From contig NZ_JACJSA010000004.1 in NCBI RefSeq assembly GCF_014697545.1, forward strand, positions 186,001 through 250,000: a DNA stretch of 64,000 nucleotides, read 5' to 3'. The position numbers and the translations under genes are program-made. Each line of letters opens with the position of its first letter. The first letter of the stretch is position 1. Shown piece after piece: positions 8,135 to 18,079 of the stretch. Source of the stretch: Oscillatoria sp. FACHB-1407. Lineage in GTDB: Bacteria > Cyanobacteriota > Cyanobacteriia > Elainellales > Elainellaceae. Below the pieces are notes generated by a model. It did not search any database. It was not told where the DNA came from and saw nothing but the letters and a program-made list of their open reading frames with translations.

Positions 8135-11100
8135 GTGAAAAAAGTGGCACGGTATGTCTCGGCAGGATTAGTGCTTACTCCCACGATGAGTGATGCTGCG
8201 ATCGCACAGGTCAACTCCCCAGGTTCAACAGAGTCTCCTGATACGGCGATCGCCACGCCACAGGCACGCATCACGGTCACCCCTGAGAACACAGCCATTC
8301 TGCGGCAACCCGCGATGCAAGTTTCTCAACCTGAACTGGTCGCCCAGATTCCGGTGCAAAAGCCAGAGACAGAAACCACAGGCACCGCAGCAGATTTGCG
8401 GATTTCTCCTCGTATCGGCATCGGGCACAACAGTTCGGGAGGGGGGTATGACGGCACAACTCGGTTTGAGGGGTTTTTGCCGTTGTTTCAAACCAGCGGT
8501 CGTGATATTGCCTTCTTAGAAGGACGGTTTTTGCTCGACAACGATGCCAATGTTGGGGGCAATCTGTTGTTAGGCTACCGCGCCTACAGTCCCAGCGCAC
8601 GACGCACTTTTGGCGGTTATATTGCCTACGATAACCGCGACACTGATGAGAATACGTTTAACCAACTGGGAGTTGGGTTTGAGAGCCTGGGGGATCTGTG
8701 GGATTTTCGGGTGAATGGTTACCTGCCTATTGGCGATCGCCAACAGGAGGTCGGTACTCGCCAGCTTTTGAATACGTTCTTTCAGGAGCGATCGCTGATC
8801 TTGCAGGAACGTAGCCTATTTGAAGCGGCAGTGGGCGGTGTGGATGTGGAAGCCGGGGCGAAATTGGCAGAACTCGGCAATGACGGTGATTTACGGGGCT
8901 ATGGCGGTCTGTATTGGTACGACGCACCCGGTAGCCCCAGCGGCGTGGGTTGGCGGTTGCGCTTAGAGGCTCGCCCAACGGACAGTTTGAACGTGGGCTT
9001 AGGCGTGCAAGGAGATGAGTTATTTGGCACGAATATTCTGTTTCGCGTTGGGTTAACATTTCCTGGTCGTCGTCCTCGCCGGGTGATTGCCCCTGAAAAT
9101 ACCGTTGTGGCGCGTTTAGGGGAAACGGTGGAACGCAACCCCGTGATCGTTGTGGATACGCAGGAAACCATCAGCGATACGGTGGCAACCAATCCAACTA
9201 CAGGAGAACCCTACGTCTTTCAGCATGTCAACTTAGGTAGAGCGGGAGGCAATGGCACCTTTGAGAATCCCTTTGGCACGATTCAGCCTGCATTAGATGC
9301 CACTCAATCCGATGGTAATGCGATCGTTTACGTGCGACCGGGCAGCAATCCCGGTAATCCTGGTTTTGTGATTCCCGATGAAGTGCAAGTGTTGTCTAAC
9401 GCTCCAGTGCAGCGGCTTAATACCCGTGAGTATGGCGTCGTGCGGTTGCCCCTTTCAGGCGCGGGAGTGCGTCCACGTATTACTGATAGTGTGGTGATGG
9501 GCAGCAATACCACCCTGTCAGGGTTTGACATTACAGGACGCACCGGAGCAGGTGTAATCGCCGATACGGTGAGCAATGCGGTCATTCGAGACAATCGCAT
9601 CACTAGTGCCGAAATTGCCGCCGTACAACTGGAAGACACGGGGGGCACGATTACCCTCGATCGCAACCGCATTGTAGGCAACACCGTTCCAGTGTTGTTG
9701 GGAACGAATATCAATCAGGTCAACGTCACCAACAGCACCCTGACCAGCACCAACTCCACCACTAATGGCATCACGCTCACTGACGTGACAGGAGCCGTCA
9801 ACATGACGGATAGTGCAATTCGCATTACGACCCCTAGCGATGCAGGGATTGCGATTCGCAATGCGACTGCCCCGGTGACGATCGCCGCTGAACCGGGGCA
9901 GATTACCAATGCTGGAGCCGCAGGCATCGTTTTAGAAAACAGCACTGGCGCGATCGCCATTTCTGGCTTCAACATTAGCAGCCTTGGAGGGGCGGGCATT
10001 CGCGCCAGTACGATTGCCAATGCCACTCTGGACAACAACACAATTACGACCTCTACAGATGCAGGCATCTTTTTAGAAAACACCACAGGCACTATTACCG
10101 TCACCGATAGCACTGTGACTGCCAACACCGTTCCGGCATTAGTGGGCAACACGATCGCCAATCTGCAAGTGAGGGATAGTCGCCTGAACAGCACCAACTC
10201 CGCCAGCGATGGGATCACCCTCAACGGAGTCAGCGGCACCGCAACAATCCAGGACAGTGCGATCGCAATTACAACTCCCGCAGCGAACGGCATTGCCCTG
10301 ACCAATGTCACTGGATCAGCGGCGATCGCTGCATCACCCGGTACGATTACCAATCCGGCAAATGCTGGAGTGTTGATTCAAACCAGTCCCGGTCGGGTCA
10401 GTGTTTCTAATCTGCAAATCACTGGAGCAGGCAGCGATGGCATTACAGGCGACACCATCGGAACGGTGACGTTGAATAACAATGCGATCGCCAACTCTAC
10501 TAACAATGGGGTTGCGCTGAGCAATATCACCGGATCTGCAACCGTGAACGGTAACACCATTACCACCACAGGGCAAAGCGGCATTACTATCACCAATGCC
10601 ACGAACACCAGCGTGAATGAAAATACGATTGAGGCAGCGATCGTTGATGGAATTGCGCTCAACAATGTCACTGGAACGGCAACCGTGAACAGTAATACCC
10701 TCACCAGCACTGGGCAAAACGGCATTCTACTGAACAACACAACGGGGCAAGTTAATCTGACCGCATCCGGCAACCAGATCTCGATCCCCGGTGCAAGCGG
10801 CATCAATGTAGACCTGTCGGGTGACGCAGGAGGGACGGCTACCATCACCAACAACTCCATCACCAACGCTGCTCAACAGGGAATTGCACTCAACGTCACC
10901 TCGAATGGGACAACTTTTCGTCCTCTGGTAGAATCCAACGTTGTTACAGGTAGCGGGGATGCCGGTGTGACACTGGCAGCCAATGGGACAACTCAAATTG
11001 CGGCGGGAGTCCGGCTCAACCAGTTCGATCGCAATAACTTGAGCGGCACTGCACCAGCAGGCGTCAACATTGTTAATAATGCTTCTCCTAATTTATGTGT

Positions 11101-11269
11101 GCAACTGCGCGACAACACCAGCAGCAACACGACTGAAGGCTTTAACTTGCAGCAAAACTTAGGTGATCCTCAAACATTTGACGCGGAGATTGGCGCAAAC
11201 AACGTCGGCACATTGACGACGAGTGGAACGGTTGTAAACTCGGTTGCTCAAGGAACTTGCGGATTTTAG
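8135..11269 (+). CDS. Outer-membrane beta-barrel with beta-helix passenger (inverse-autotransporter-like)
   Basis: This 1044-residue protein starts at a GTG with GAGGA 8 nt upstream. A signal peptide covers roughly residues 1-25 ([17 protein letters not shown]). Residues about 90-325 look like the intimin/invasin-type barrel: alternating aromatic/glycine strands such as [31 protein letters not shown] and [18 protein letters not shown]. From about 335 to 1030 there is a long right-handed beta-helix made of short repeats rich in Asn, Thr, Gly and Ile ([35 protein letters not shown]). Known inverse autotransporters usually export Ig-like domains, so a beta-helix passenger is a variation. Role may be adhesion or surface-polymer binding. 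The barrel assignment is inferred from pattern. Confidence 0.75.
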   Translation: MKKVARYVSAGLVLTPTMSDAAIAQVNSPGSTESPDTAIATPQARITVTPENTAILRQPAMQVSQPELVAQIPVQKPETETTGTAADLRISPRIGIGHNSSGGGYDGTTRFEGFLPLFQTSGRDIAFLEGRFLLDNDANVGGNLLLGYRAYSPSARRTFGGYIAYDNRDTDENTFNQLGVGFESLGDLWDFRVNGYLPIGDRQQEVGTRQLLNTFFQERSLILQERSLFEAAVGGVDVEAGAKLAELGNDGDLRGYGGLYWYDAPGSPSGVGWRLRLEARPTDSLNVGLGVQGDELFGTNILFRVGLTFPGRRPRRVIAPENTVVARLGETVERNPVIVVDTQETISDTVATNPTTGEPYVFQHVNLGRAGGNGTFENPFGTIQPALDATQSDGNAIVYVRPGSNPGNPGFVIPDEVQVLSNAPVQRLNTREYGVVRLPLSGAGVRPRITDSVVMGSNTTLSGFDITGRTGAGVIADTVSNAVIRDNRITSAEIAAVQLEDTGGTITLDRNRIVGNTVPVLLGTNINQVNVTNSTLTSTNSTTNGITLTDVTGAVNMTDSAIRITTPSDAGIAIRNATAPVTIAAEPGQITNAGAAGIVLENSTGAIAISGFNISSLGGAGIRASTIANATLDNNTITTSTDAGIFLENTTGTITVTDSTVTANTVPALVGNTIANLQVRDSRLNSTNSASDGITLNGVSGTATIQDSAIAITTPAANGIALTNVTGSAAIAASPGTITNPANAGVLIQTSPGRVSVSNLQITGAGSDGITGDTIGTVTLNNNAIANSTNNGVALSNITGSATVNGNTITTTGQSGITITNATNTSVNENTIEAAIVDGIALNNVTGTATVNSNTLTSTGQNGILLNNTTGQVNLTASGNQISIPGASGINVDLSGDAGGTATITNNSITNAAQQGIALNVTSNGTTFRPLVESNVVTGSGDAGVTLAANGTTQIAAGVRLNQFDRNNLSGTAPAGVNIVNNASPNLCVQLRDNTSSNTTEGFNLQQNLGDPQTFDAEIGANNVGTLTTSGTVVNSVAQGTCGF

Positions 11270-11458
11270 CCAGTAAGAACTATCAATTTAATAACATCTT
11301 AATAACATCGAGTTTTTCTTAATTAGAAAATTTAAGTGAAATATTGCTGTGGGAATTTTGGGAGTTGTTATAATTCACCGCATATTTTGGTTTGGTTGAT
11401 GAATTTGTGAGATGGGCGATCGCAAACTAACTCAGCCAACAGTCCAAGTGAGGAAGCT

Positions 11459-11989
11459 ATGACCGCAGATATTCCCAATGATTCTGAGCAGTTTGCTCGC
11501 TTTTCAATGACCCAATCTCTAGGGCGATTTAGCTTTCTCTGGCTGATTACCCTTGGGATCTATGGGTTACATTGGCATTACATGAATTGGCGAGCCTTCG
11601 GGTTCGGAAAGTTTAGTTCAGGGTTTTTTGCCCTCTTTAGTGGGTTTGCAATTTATGGGTTGGCTAGACGTATTTTTCAGTTAGCCACTGGGCAGGGAAT
11701 GACCGTTGGAGTTGATCCAGCCATCCTTTTGTTTGCTTGTGTGTTAGGAGGAATTCTGAGCAATCGAACCCCTGGATTTTGGTTTATTTTGGGGTTGCCG
11801 CTCATTCTGATTCCAACGCTATACCTTCAGCAGTTCCTTAATACCTATTGGTCAAAAGTAAAACCTGATCGTCCACAAAGACCCCTCTTTTCTGGAGGTT
11901 TTTTTGTCTGGACGATTGTAGGAGTTATTCTCTGGGGTTTAACGATTGTAGGAATTCTTATGGAGATGGGTCTGATTCAAGAAGGGTAA
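11459..11989 (+). CDS. Multi-pass membrane protein, unknown function
   Basis: The 176-residue product has an AGGA ribosome binding site close to the ATG. It has four hydrophobic segments at about residues 25-42, 55-70, 84-122 (possibly two) and 147-168. The motif LWLITLGIYGLHWHYMNWRAF resembles the opening of DUF4234-like small membrane proteins, which have LTLGIYxxYWxY, but the match is partial. It stands alone between the surface protein and cyanophycinase. Confidence 0.65.
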   Translation: MTADIPNDSEQFARFSMTQSLGRFSFLWLITLGIYGLHWHYMNWRAFGFGKFSSGFFALFSGFAIYGLARRIFQLATGQGMTVGVDPAILLFACVLGGILSNRTPGFWFILGLPLILIPTLYLQQFLNTYWSKVKPDRPQRPLFSGGFFVWTIVGVILWGLTIVGILMEMGLIQEG

Positions 11990-12099
11990 GAACTTCATGG
12001 AAAAGAAGCTGTTGCCCTGGCGAGGGTGCGACAGCTTGATCCATTTCAGTCACGTAATGATTTTTGCAGCAGTGGTTGCAGCGATCGCCACAGGTAAAG

Positions 12100-12918
12100 C
12101 TACACGGCTACCTGCACCAGAGGAGCACGTCTGGCTAAGTCAAACTTGTAACCATTGGGCAAAATGTGCAACTTGGCACCACAAATTGCCAGGTTCTCAT
12201 CCCGCAGCAAATCCTCAACGTTTGTGTGGGTAATGTTTGCCACGTCAATGACGGTTACCGCCCCACTACCAATCACCTCTAACTCCGCTCCATTGATGGC
12301 GATCGCTGTATCTTCGTCGATACCAAATCCCAAAATGGCGGGTTGCTGTGCCAGCGCGGAAATTAATCGTCCCAATCGCCCCCGTTGGGCAAAGTGTTGG
12401 TCAATCACAACCCCCGGCAAAAATCCCATCCCTGGACCCATCTTCACCACTTCCATGCGGGGATTGGTTTCTGACTCGCCTTCAACAATCATCACATCGG
12501 GCATCATGGCTGCCCCTGCACTGGTTCCAGCAATAACAATGCCCTGCTGAAACCGTTCGTGTAATTTGGCATCCAGTTCTGTGTCTTTGAGGCAGTCGGT
12601 AATGCGGGCTTGGTTGCCTCCTGTAAAGAATACGCCTGTTGCCTGCTCGATCTTAGCGATCGCCTCTGGATTGCTCGCATCATCGCGCCGTTCAGTGTCA
12701 ACTACTTTCACATTTTCGACGCCCAAGCGTTCAAACACACGAATGTAATCAGAGCCTACCTGTCCGGGTAAACCTGTCGCTACGGTCATGACAACAATCT
12801 GCGCTTGCAAGCCTCCCGCTCGGCGTACAAACTCACGTAAAACTTTGCATTCCCCTTCTCGGTCTTCTGCACCGCCAATAATCACTAACTGACCGTGAGA
12901 CTCGTCTAAAGCTACCAT
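12100..12918 (-). CDS. cphB: Cyanophycinase
   Basis: Cyanophycinase is a serine exopeptidase of family S51 that degrades the storage polymer cyanophycin to beta-Asp-Arg dipeptides in the cytosol. The nucleophile serine is Ser133 in GTSAGAAM, and the fold markers LVIIGGAEDR (residues 11-20) and GVFFTGGNQARI are present. I use the ATG at 12918, giving 272 residues, close to the usual 271; an upstream TTG would add 14 unconserved residues. It is divergent from cphA2, with one small gene between. Confidence 0.94.
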   Translation of the reverse strand: MVALDESHGQLVIIGGAEDREGECKVLREFVRRAGGLQAQIVVMTVATGLPGQVGSDYIRVFERLGVENVKVVDTERRDDASNPEAIAKIEQATGVFFTGGNQARITDCLKDTELDAKLHERFQQGIVIAGTSAGAAMMPDVMIVEGESETNPRMEVVKMGPGMGFLPGVVIDQHFAQRGRLGRLISALAQQPAILGFGIDEDTAIAINGAELEVIGSGAVTVIDVANITHTNVEDLLRDENLAICGAKLHILPNGYKFDLARRAPLVQVAV

Positions 12919-13024
12919 ATCAAGTTCTGTATTTAATGTTATTCCACTCAAACACAGCAACCCATAAGGCTTAAACGTCCGTTAGACAGATTTGGTAGGA
13001 ATATGAGAGAAGAAGCAGTGGAAG

Positions 13025-13057
13025 CGTAGGGAGTGGGGAATAGGGAATGGGGAGTGA
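13025..13057. repeat. STRR-type heptamer run (GGGRATR)
   Basis: A few tandem units of GGGAGTG, GGGAATA and GGGAATG occur here. The same units recur at 15429-15461 directly after cphA2 and inverted at 45301-45325. Short tandemly repeated repetitive heptamers are a known trait of filamentous cyanobacteria. Confidence 0.6.
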
Positions 13058-13093
13058 ACCTTCTTTGCTCTGACTCCCCCTGCCTGTTGATTA

Positions 13094-13312
13094 CTACAAA
13101 ACGGCTTCTTCTCTTAAGCGATTTAGCAAAATTAACGTTCTCAAGAGATTCTGAGCATATTCCAAACTCAAATGTCGGGGTTTTCCTTTGTAAACAATCT
13201 GGTATTCTCCATCGTATTCACCATCGCCATAACCGGATATTAATCGTTGATGAAATGCTTCTTCAGCTAGCTGTTGAACAGATTCTTTTAGAGCAGCTTG
13301 ATTCATATTCAT
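13094..13312 (-). CDS. Small conserved-looking hypothetical protein
   Basis: The product has 72 residues and is acidic with mixed charge. It includes ESVQQLAEEAFHQRLISGYGDG and LEYAQNLLRTLILLNRLREE, which look like two amphipathic helices around a Gly/Tyr-rich turn (GYGDGEYDGEYQIVYKGKPR). I do not recognise a named family. Its place between cphB and cphA2 could mean a link with cyanophycin, but it may be coincidental. Confidence 0.6.
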   Translation of the reverse strand: MNMNQAALKESVQQLAEEAFHQRLISGYGDGEYDGEYQIVYKGKPRHLSLEYAQNLLRTLILLNRLREEAVL

Positions 13313-13519
13313 AGGGCTGTCTCCTAATATGTTTTGTTTCTTATTAGGTTTGTTATAGAAAATATTGAGGCTGCATTTAAACTTTCAAAGGGTGTAATAC
13401 TAGCTACCAAAAATTCGCTCGTATGGGCAGGTTGAAGACATCTCAGCATCGCCCCTAGATAGAGGAAATGAGTGGGCGATCGCGCTAAACTCAACCCGAA
13501 CAGTTAGAGTAATCGGGTT

Positions 13520-15430
13520 ATGGTGCTAGAACAAAGCTCCAACACGTATAGCGTTAATGCCCGCAGAACAGATGCATTTGATGTATTTAATTGCGGCACC
13601 TACATCGGTCCAAATCCCTATCTTGATGCAGCCGCATTTGTATTTGACTTCGCCTTAACGGGGCATCGGGAGCCATTGCCACTGGAGGAATATGTGGCGG
13701 TGATTGGCGATCGCTATCCCCAGTTGCGTGACCAGACCTTTGACTCTTACGCTCATCTATTCGCTCAAACTGCCCTGGAACTGAGCAAGTTGGAGATGGA
13801 CTTGCACTTTCATCGCTGGAGCATGAAACCTCTTGAAGGCCGGCACAGAATTGCTGTGCAGGCGTTGCATGGGCGCACCAGTCGCGCCGTTGTGTATGGG
13901 GTCTGGGACTGGTTTGAGGCGATCACAAAAGATCAACCTTTTAATCTGAGTGACCAGATCGAGGTCATGCAAGGCATGTTTCGACAGTCGGTCTATGGTG
14001 GACCAACGGTTTATGCCTTACTGCGAACGGCTTACGAAAAAGGCATTCCGACCTTCTACCTGTGGGATGAAGGGCTAATGCAATACGGCTACGGCAAAAA
14101 ACAAGTCCGGGGGGTTGCGACGACCTTTGATGGAGATAGTCACCTCGACTCTGACTTCACCACCCGTAAAGATGATTGCAAAGCCTTTCTCAGTACGCTG
14201 GGGTTTCCGGTTCCGCGTGGGGAAATTGTCATCTCAGCCGATGAGGCAATCTCAGCAGCACGGCGAGTTGGCTATCCCGTTGCGGTGAAGCCCGTCGTGG
14301 GGCACAAGGGACATGGGGTGACCACCGACATTCAGGATGTCGATGGGATTGAAATCGCGTTTGATCACGCTGTGGAGGCGATCGCCGAGAGTGACCCCAT
14401 TCGTGTCATTGTTGAGCAAAGTGTGAGAGGCTCCGATTATCGCTTGCTGTGTGTCAACGGTCGTTTTGTTGCCGCTACAGAACGTCGTCCTGCCTTCATC
14501 GTGGGGGATGGGGAATCAACAATTGAAGAGTTGATTAACCAAGAAAACCGTCAAATTGCCCGCACTGATACCCCTACCTCTCCGTTGGGCAAAATCAAAA
14601 TTGATGACGCCATGGAGAACTACCTCGATGAACAGGGGTTGTCGTTGGATAGTGTGATAGAGCGCGATCGCACCATTTATCTCCGCAGGGTGGCAAACCT
14701 ATCGGCAGGTGGATTGAGCATCGACGCAACGGCGACCGTCCACCCCGACAACATTATCCTGGCACAGGATATTGCCCAGCACTTCCGCCTGACCTGTCTG
14801 GGAATCGACGTCATCGCTCGTGATCTGTCGCGTTCCTGGCGAGACGGCAACTTTGGTATTCTCGAAATCAACGCTGCTCCGGGAGTTTACATGCATTTGA
14901 AACCCTCGGTAGGCGATAGCATTGACGTCACTTCTGCGATTCTTGGTACGTTCTTTGAATCGGGCGCAGCGGCTCGCATTCCTATCATCACGTTTAACCG
15001 CGTTTCTATCTCAGAACTTCAAGAAACCATCGACCACATTCTGTTTCAACATCCCACCTGGACGATTGGAGCAGTCTGTCGAGATGGCGTCTTCGTTAAC
15101 CGGGCGGAAAAAGTGTTGCATCCGGACTACAACACAAATGTGCAAAACCTAGTCCGCAATCCAAAGCTCGATCTGCTAATTGTGGAATACGCCGAAAGCA
15201 TCCTGGAACGGGAAGGCATGTTCTATTACGGCAGTGACATTGTGGTGCTCAACAATCCCACTGAAATGGAGTTGACGCTCACTCGCGATGTCTTTGATCA
15301 CTCTACGATTGTCGTCAAAGAGGGTGACACGGTTTCCATCCGTCGTCAGGGCTTAATGGAGCAATACCGCTTAGGTGGCTCAGAACCCTTTCAACGGGTA
15401 TATCTCAAAGAGCTTGCCACGATTTTGTAG
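13520..15430 (+). CDS. cphA2: CphA2-type truncated cyanophycin synthetase
   Basis: The 636-residue protein has the CphA N-terminal domain (to about 160), then an ATP-grasp domain (about 205-490) with VGYPVAVKPVVGHKGHGVTT, RGSDYRLLCVNGRFVAATER and FGILEINAAPGVYMHL. The remaining 150 residues correspond to the Mur-ligase-like half of CphA1 but lack its P-loop: where CphA1 has a VTGTNGKTTT-type motif, this protein reads IITFNRVSISELQ. CphA2 enzymes (about 630 residues) join beta-Asp-Arg dipeptides into cyanophycin instead of starting from free amino acids, which would recycle the product of CphB next door. No CphA1 gene is in the window. Identification rests on length, domain loss and motif context. 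Confidence 0.87.
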   Translation: MVLEQSSNTYSVNARRTDAFDVFNCGTYIGPNPYLDAAAFVFDFALTGHREPLPLEEYVAVIGDRYPQLRDQTFDSYAHLFAQTALELSKLEMDLHFHRWSMKPLEGRHRIAVQALHGRTSRAVVYGVWDWFEAITKDQPFNLSDQIEVMQGMFRQSVYGGPTVYALLRTAYEKGIPTFYLWDEGLMQYGYGKKQVRGVATTFDGDSHLDSDFTTRKDDCKAFLSTLGFPVPRGEIVISADEAISAARRVGYPVAVKPVVGHKGHGVTTDIQDVDGIEIAFDHAVEAIAESDPIRVIVEQSVRGSDYRLLCVNGRFVAATERRPAFIVGDGESTIEELINQENRQIARTDTPTSPLGKIKIDDAMENYLDEQGLSLDSVIERDRTIYLRRVANLSAGGLSIDATATVHPDNIILAQDIAQHFRLTCLGIDVIARDLSRSWRDGNFGILEINAAPGVYMHLKPSVGDSIDVTSAILGTFFESGAAARIPIITFNRVSISELQETIDHILFQHPTWTIGAVCRDGVFVNRAEKVLHPDYNTNVQNLVRNPKLDLLIVEYAESILEREGMFYYGSDIVVLNNPTEMELTLTRDVFDHSTIVVKEGDTVSIRRQGLMEQYRLGGSEPFQRVYLKELATIL

Positions 15431-15525
15431 GGAATGGGGAATGGGGAATAGGGAGTGGGGGGTTGCGATCGGGGTATGTCCAGAATTTTGTGTAAAACCT
15501 ATCCTATCTTCGCTCTACCCCACCC

Positions 15526-15634
15526 GCGACTAAAGTGCGGGCTCATGGGGTGAAGTCTGCTAAAGCAGACTGGCAGTAGTTTTCAGTCCGCTTTAGTGGA
15601 CTTTGAAAGGTAGCCCGCCACTGACGTGCGGGCG
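15526..15634. repeat. Cluster of stem-loops with a TAAAG/CTTTA core
   Basis: Consecutive hairpins are visible: AGTCTGC-TAAA-GCAGACT (15554-15571), AGTCC-GCTTTAGT-GGACT (15585-15602) and GCCCGC-N9-GCGGGC (15613-15633). The phrase GACTAAAGT occurs at 15528 and again near 15693. They may stop cphA2 transcription or form a repeat family. Confidence 0.6.
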
Positions 15635-15718
15635 GATGGGAACGGTAACAGACATACTCTAATTGACGTACCCTTTGTTCTGCTCCCACCCACGACTAAA
15701 GTAGACTTTGAACTGACC

Positions 15719-15858
15719 TTTATCCTTCATCCTTTATCCTTCATCCTTTATCCTTTATCCTTTATCCTTCATCCTTCATCCTTTATCCTTCATCCTTCAT
15801 CCTTTATCCTTCATCCTTTATCCTTCATCCTTCATCCTTCATCCTTCATCCTTTATCC
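15719..15858. repeat. STRR array: 20 tandem heptamers TTYATCC
   Basis: Exactly 20 head-to-tail units of TTTATCC or TTCATCC fill 140 bp without interruption. On the other strand the unit is GGATRAA. The two variants alternate irregularly. The array is flanked on the right by a CT-rich tract. The number of units is likely to vary between strains through slippage. Confidence 0.95.
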
Positions 15859-15903
15859 TTTCCCTCTTCTTTCTTCTTTTTTCTCTCTTCCTTCTTCCCT
15901 CTT

Positions 15904-16506
15904 CTACTTCCCCTCCCCTAACCAGTCTCGCCACGCTGACCAATTCTCGACCAGCAAGGCTAATTCAGAGTAACCATCGGCTAAGGGATGGGCACCGTCA
16001 TTTTGCGCCACCTCCCGCAGCCAAACTTGAGAGCTATACAACGGGCTAAACACATCTAAAAACGGCACCCCCAGTTGAGCGCAGACCTCTGCCAACTTTT
16101 CGGTGAGGTAAGCCGATCGCCAGTTTTGCTCTCGATCGGCGATCGGCACTGGGCTGACCATCAACACCGGAAACATCTGCCGTGCTTGGTCAAGGATTGT
16201 ATGGGCGTTGCGGGCTGACACGTCTGATTCAACACGAGGTTTGCCCTCCTCCAGGGTGGTGTCGTTTACCCCAAAGGAGAAAATGACTCTGCCCTGGTTG
16301 GGGTCGGGCAGGCGACAGGCGACTTCGGATTGCCACCGTCGATGAATGTCGGTTGTGGTTTCTCGCCGTACCCCCAGATTGTAGTAGGTGATGTCATGTC
16401 CACGTTGGCGGGCTGATAGGCAGATACGTCCTGTCCAGCCCAGGTAAGTAGGATCTCCTGTGCCATTTACAAACGAGTCACCGACAAAACAAATCCGAAG
16501 TTCCAT
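15904..16506 (-). CDS. SGNH/GDSL-type hydrolase
   Basis: The 200-residue protein has the SGNH blocks: FVGDSFVNG with nucleophile Ser11, a Gly in block II (NLGVRRETT), FSFGVNDTT carrying the Asn of block III, and block V NDGAHPLADGY with Asp170 and His173. The family cleaves ester or acyl bonds in lipids and polysaccharides. No signal peptide is seen, so it is probably cytosolic. It lies 9 bp downstream of the aldo/keto reductase gene on the same strand and is likely cotranscribed. Substrate is unknown. Confidence 0.88.
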   Translation of the reverse strand: MELRICFVGDSFVNGTGDPTYLGWTGRICLSARQRGHDITYYNLGVRRETTTDIHRRWQSEVACRLPDPNQGRVIFSFGVNDTTLEEGKPRVESDVSARNAHTILDQARQMFPVLMVSPVPIADREQNWRSAYLTEKLAEVCAQLGVPFLDVFSPLYSSQVWLREVAQNDGAHPLADGYSELALLVENWSAWRDWLGEGK

Positions 16507-16515
16507 GAGGGTTGC

Positions 16516-17697
16516 CTATTGCTGTGAGATCCGCTTGACTTCTTGACCGCTCAACAGGTGATGAGCATCAGCTAATAACCCTGGAATTTTGTCGGCATGA
16601 GGGCTGCGGGTGAGGCACGATCGCAGATCGAGTTGAGTAATCCGATCGGCTTTGTTTCCTGGAAACCAGTGGCTCGCATTGCCTAGCATGTTGTAACGAG
16701 TTTTAGCGTAGTCAATCATGTCATAGGCGATCGCCAGGTTTCGTAACCACAGAATCGCCCGAATATTTACCTTGCCAGGGGTGTCTTCCAGTTTGGGCAA
16801 ACCCACCTGCCAGGTCTTAAACCATTCCTCACCCAGACAATGGATCGCCTCTTGTTCCAGTCGCTGCAAAATGGGCGGCAAGATTTCATCGGCGCGGTCG
16901 AGGTAGTCCAATACTTTCAGGTGCTCGTCAAAATCACTGGGACGGGCTGCCCCAATGCTCAGGGTATGCACCTGGGAATGGCTCAAGCAAAACAAGTCGT
17001 TGAACACAATTGGACTCAGGGGAGAACACAAATTCACCAACTTCTGGGGTGGCTTATAGAGCATTCCGCCTTTGTCGGATGGGCTAATAATAAATACCCC
17101 CATATCGTGAGCCTGAGCCGCAGCGATCGCCTGCCAGTTGATCTGGTTGATGTAATACCAGTGCAAGTTGACGTAATCGAATTGATTAGTGGCGATCGCC
17201 TGCAAAATCACATCTGTGGGGGCGTGCGTCGAGAAGCCGATGAATCGGACTTTGCCCTGTGCCTGAAATCGTTGGGCAACCTCCAGACATCCCCCCGGAC
17301 GCAGGCTATATTCCAGCAACTCAGGGGTATTGATGCCATGTAGCCCCAGCAGATCAACGTAGTCCAGGCGGAGGTTCCTTAATGACTGGTCAAGCGTACG
17401 TTGAAATTCCTTTGCATCGGCAACTGGAGACACCTTAGTTTGCACAATCAACTGCTCACGAGGCATTTTGGGCAAAATCTGCCCCAATTGCACCTCAGAG
17501 GTGCCATAACCACGCGCTGTTTCGATGTGGTTAATGCCAAGCTCAACGGCTCGACGAATCGTTGCTTCCAGGTTGTTTTGGCTACTTTGAGGAATTTGCC
17601 ACCCCGGTACATCCTTCCAACTATGTTGATATCGCATCCCTCCACAAGAGAGAACGGGCATTGACAGTCCTGTTCGTCCAAATCGTCGATACTGCAT
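16516..17697 (-). CDS. Aldo/keto reductase with degenerate C-terminal extension
   Basis: The 393-residue protein has the AKR (beta/alpha)8 core: MQYRRFGRTGLSMPVLSCGG at the start, then ELGINHIETARGYGTSEVQLG, where the catalytic Tyr is present but the usual Asp is Glu. The catalytic Lys lies in IVQTKVSP and the His in DLLGLHGI. Length and C-terminus resemble COG1453 reductases, which end in a ferredoxin-like Cys cluster. Here the tail (YNMLGNASHWFPGNKA ... LRSCLTRSPHADKIPGLL) keeps the frame of that domain but has only one cysteine in the segment, so the cluster is probably lost. It may reduce a carbonyl or quinone with NADPH; substrate is unknown. Confidence 0.85.
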   Translation of the reverse strand: MQYRRFGRTGLSMPVLSCGGMRYQHSWKDVPGWQIPQSSQNNLEATIRRAVELGINHIETARGYGTSEVQLGQILPKMPREQLIVQTKVSPVADAKEFQRTLDQSLRNLRLDYVDLLGLHGINTPELLEYSLRPGGCLEVAQRFQAQGKVRFIGFSTHAPTDVILQAIATNQFDYVNLHWYYINQINWQAIAAAQAHDMGVFIISPSDKGGMLYKPPQKLVNLCSPLSPIVFNDLFCLSHSQVHTLSIGAARPSDFDEHLKVLDYLDRADEILPPILQRLEQEAIHCLGEEWFKTWQVGLPKLEDTPGKVNIRAILWLRNLAIAYDMIDYAKTRYNMLGNASHWFPGNKADRITQLDLRSCLTRSPHADKIPGLLADAHHLLSGQEVKRISQQ

Positions 17698-18079
17698 AAA
17701 ACATTACAAAGCGGCGATAGAAATCAGTTCTTTCACGAATGCCCCAGAGTGGACAAAACTCGCAATAATAAGGTTAGTTAACTTTTCCCTTAGACAGCAA
17801 GTCTCGTCACGTAGCTTCTTCCTTAGTAGCCGCAGAATGATGCATACGCAACCATTATCTGATGCCGGGAGAAATACGGATGTGCTGGCTTTGGCATTTT
17901 AGTTACAGCGTTAACGGGTGAATTCGAGAGAATAGACTGGGCTGAGCGATTACTACGCTCTAACAGTAAAGCCAATCCCATTACAGTCCTCTTCAGATTG
18001 GCATTTTCTCTCATCGCTGGATAAACCATTCAGGGAAATTACCCGTCTTTTGATTCACTCTTATGACCTGAGATTGCGT
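17698..18079. other. Divergent promoter spacer
   Basis: This 380-bp stretch separates the aldo/keto reductase gene from the DUF2325 gene. It should contain both promoters. I see no RNA gene or strong repeat in it. Confidence 0.45.

Larger units (their letters stand above)
15431..15903. other. Structured repeat spacer after cphA2
   Basis: This spacer consists almost wholly of repeats: GGGAATG-type heptamers directly after the stop codon, a cluster of stem-loops at 15526-15634, the 20-unit TTYATCC array at 15719-15858, and a pyrimidine tract to 15910. No gene is credible. Confidence 0.75.

Noticed and set aside
7993-8298. N-terminal extension of hisIE
   Set aside because: It would overlap the divergent surface-protein gene and its signal peptide, and HisIE proteins start near the ATG at 7992.
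15626-15973. 115-codon plus-strand frame rich in FILHPSS repeats
   Set aside because: It is the translation of the TTYATCC heptamer array, which is open in every frame because 7 is not a multiple of 3; it overlaps the GDSL gene and has no family signature.
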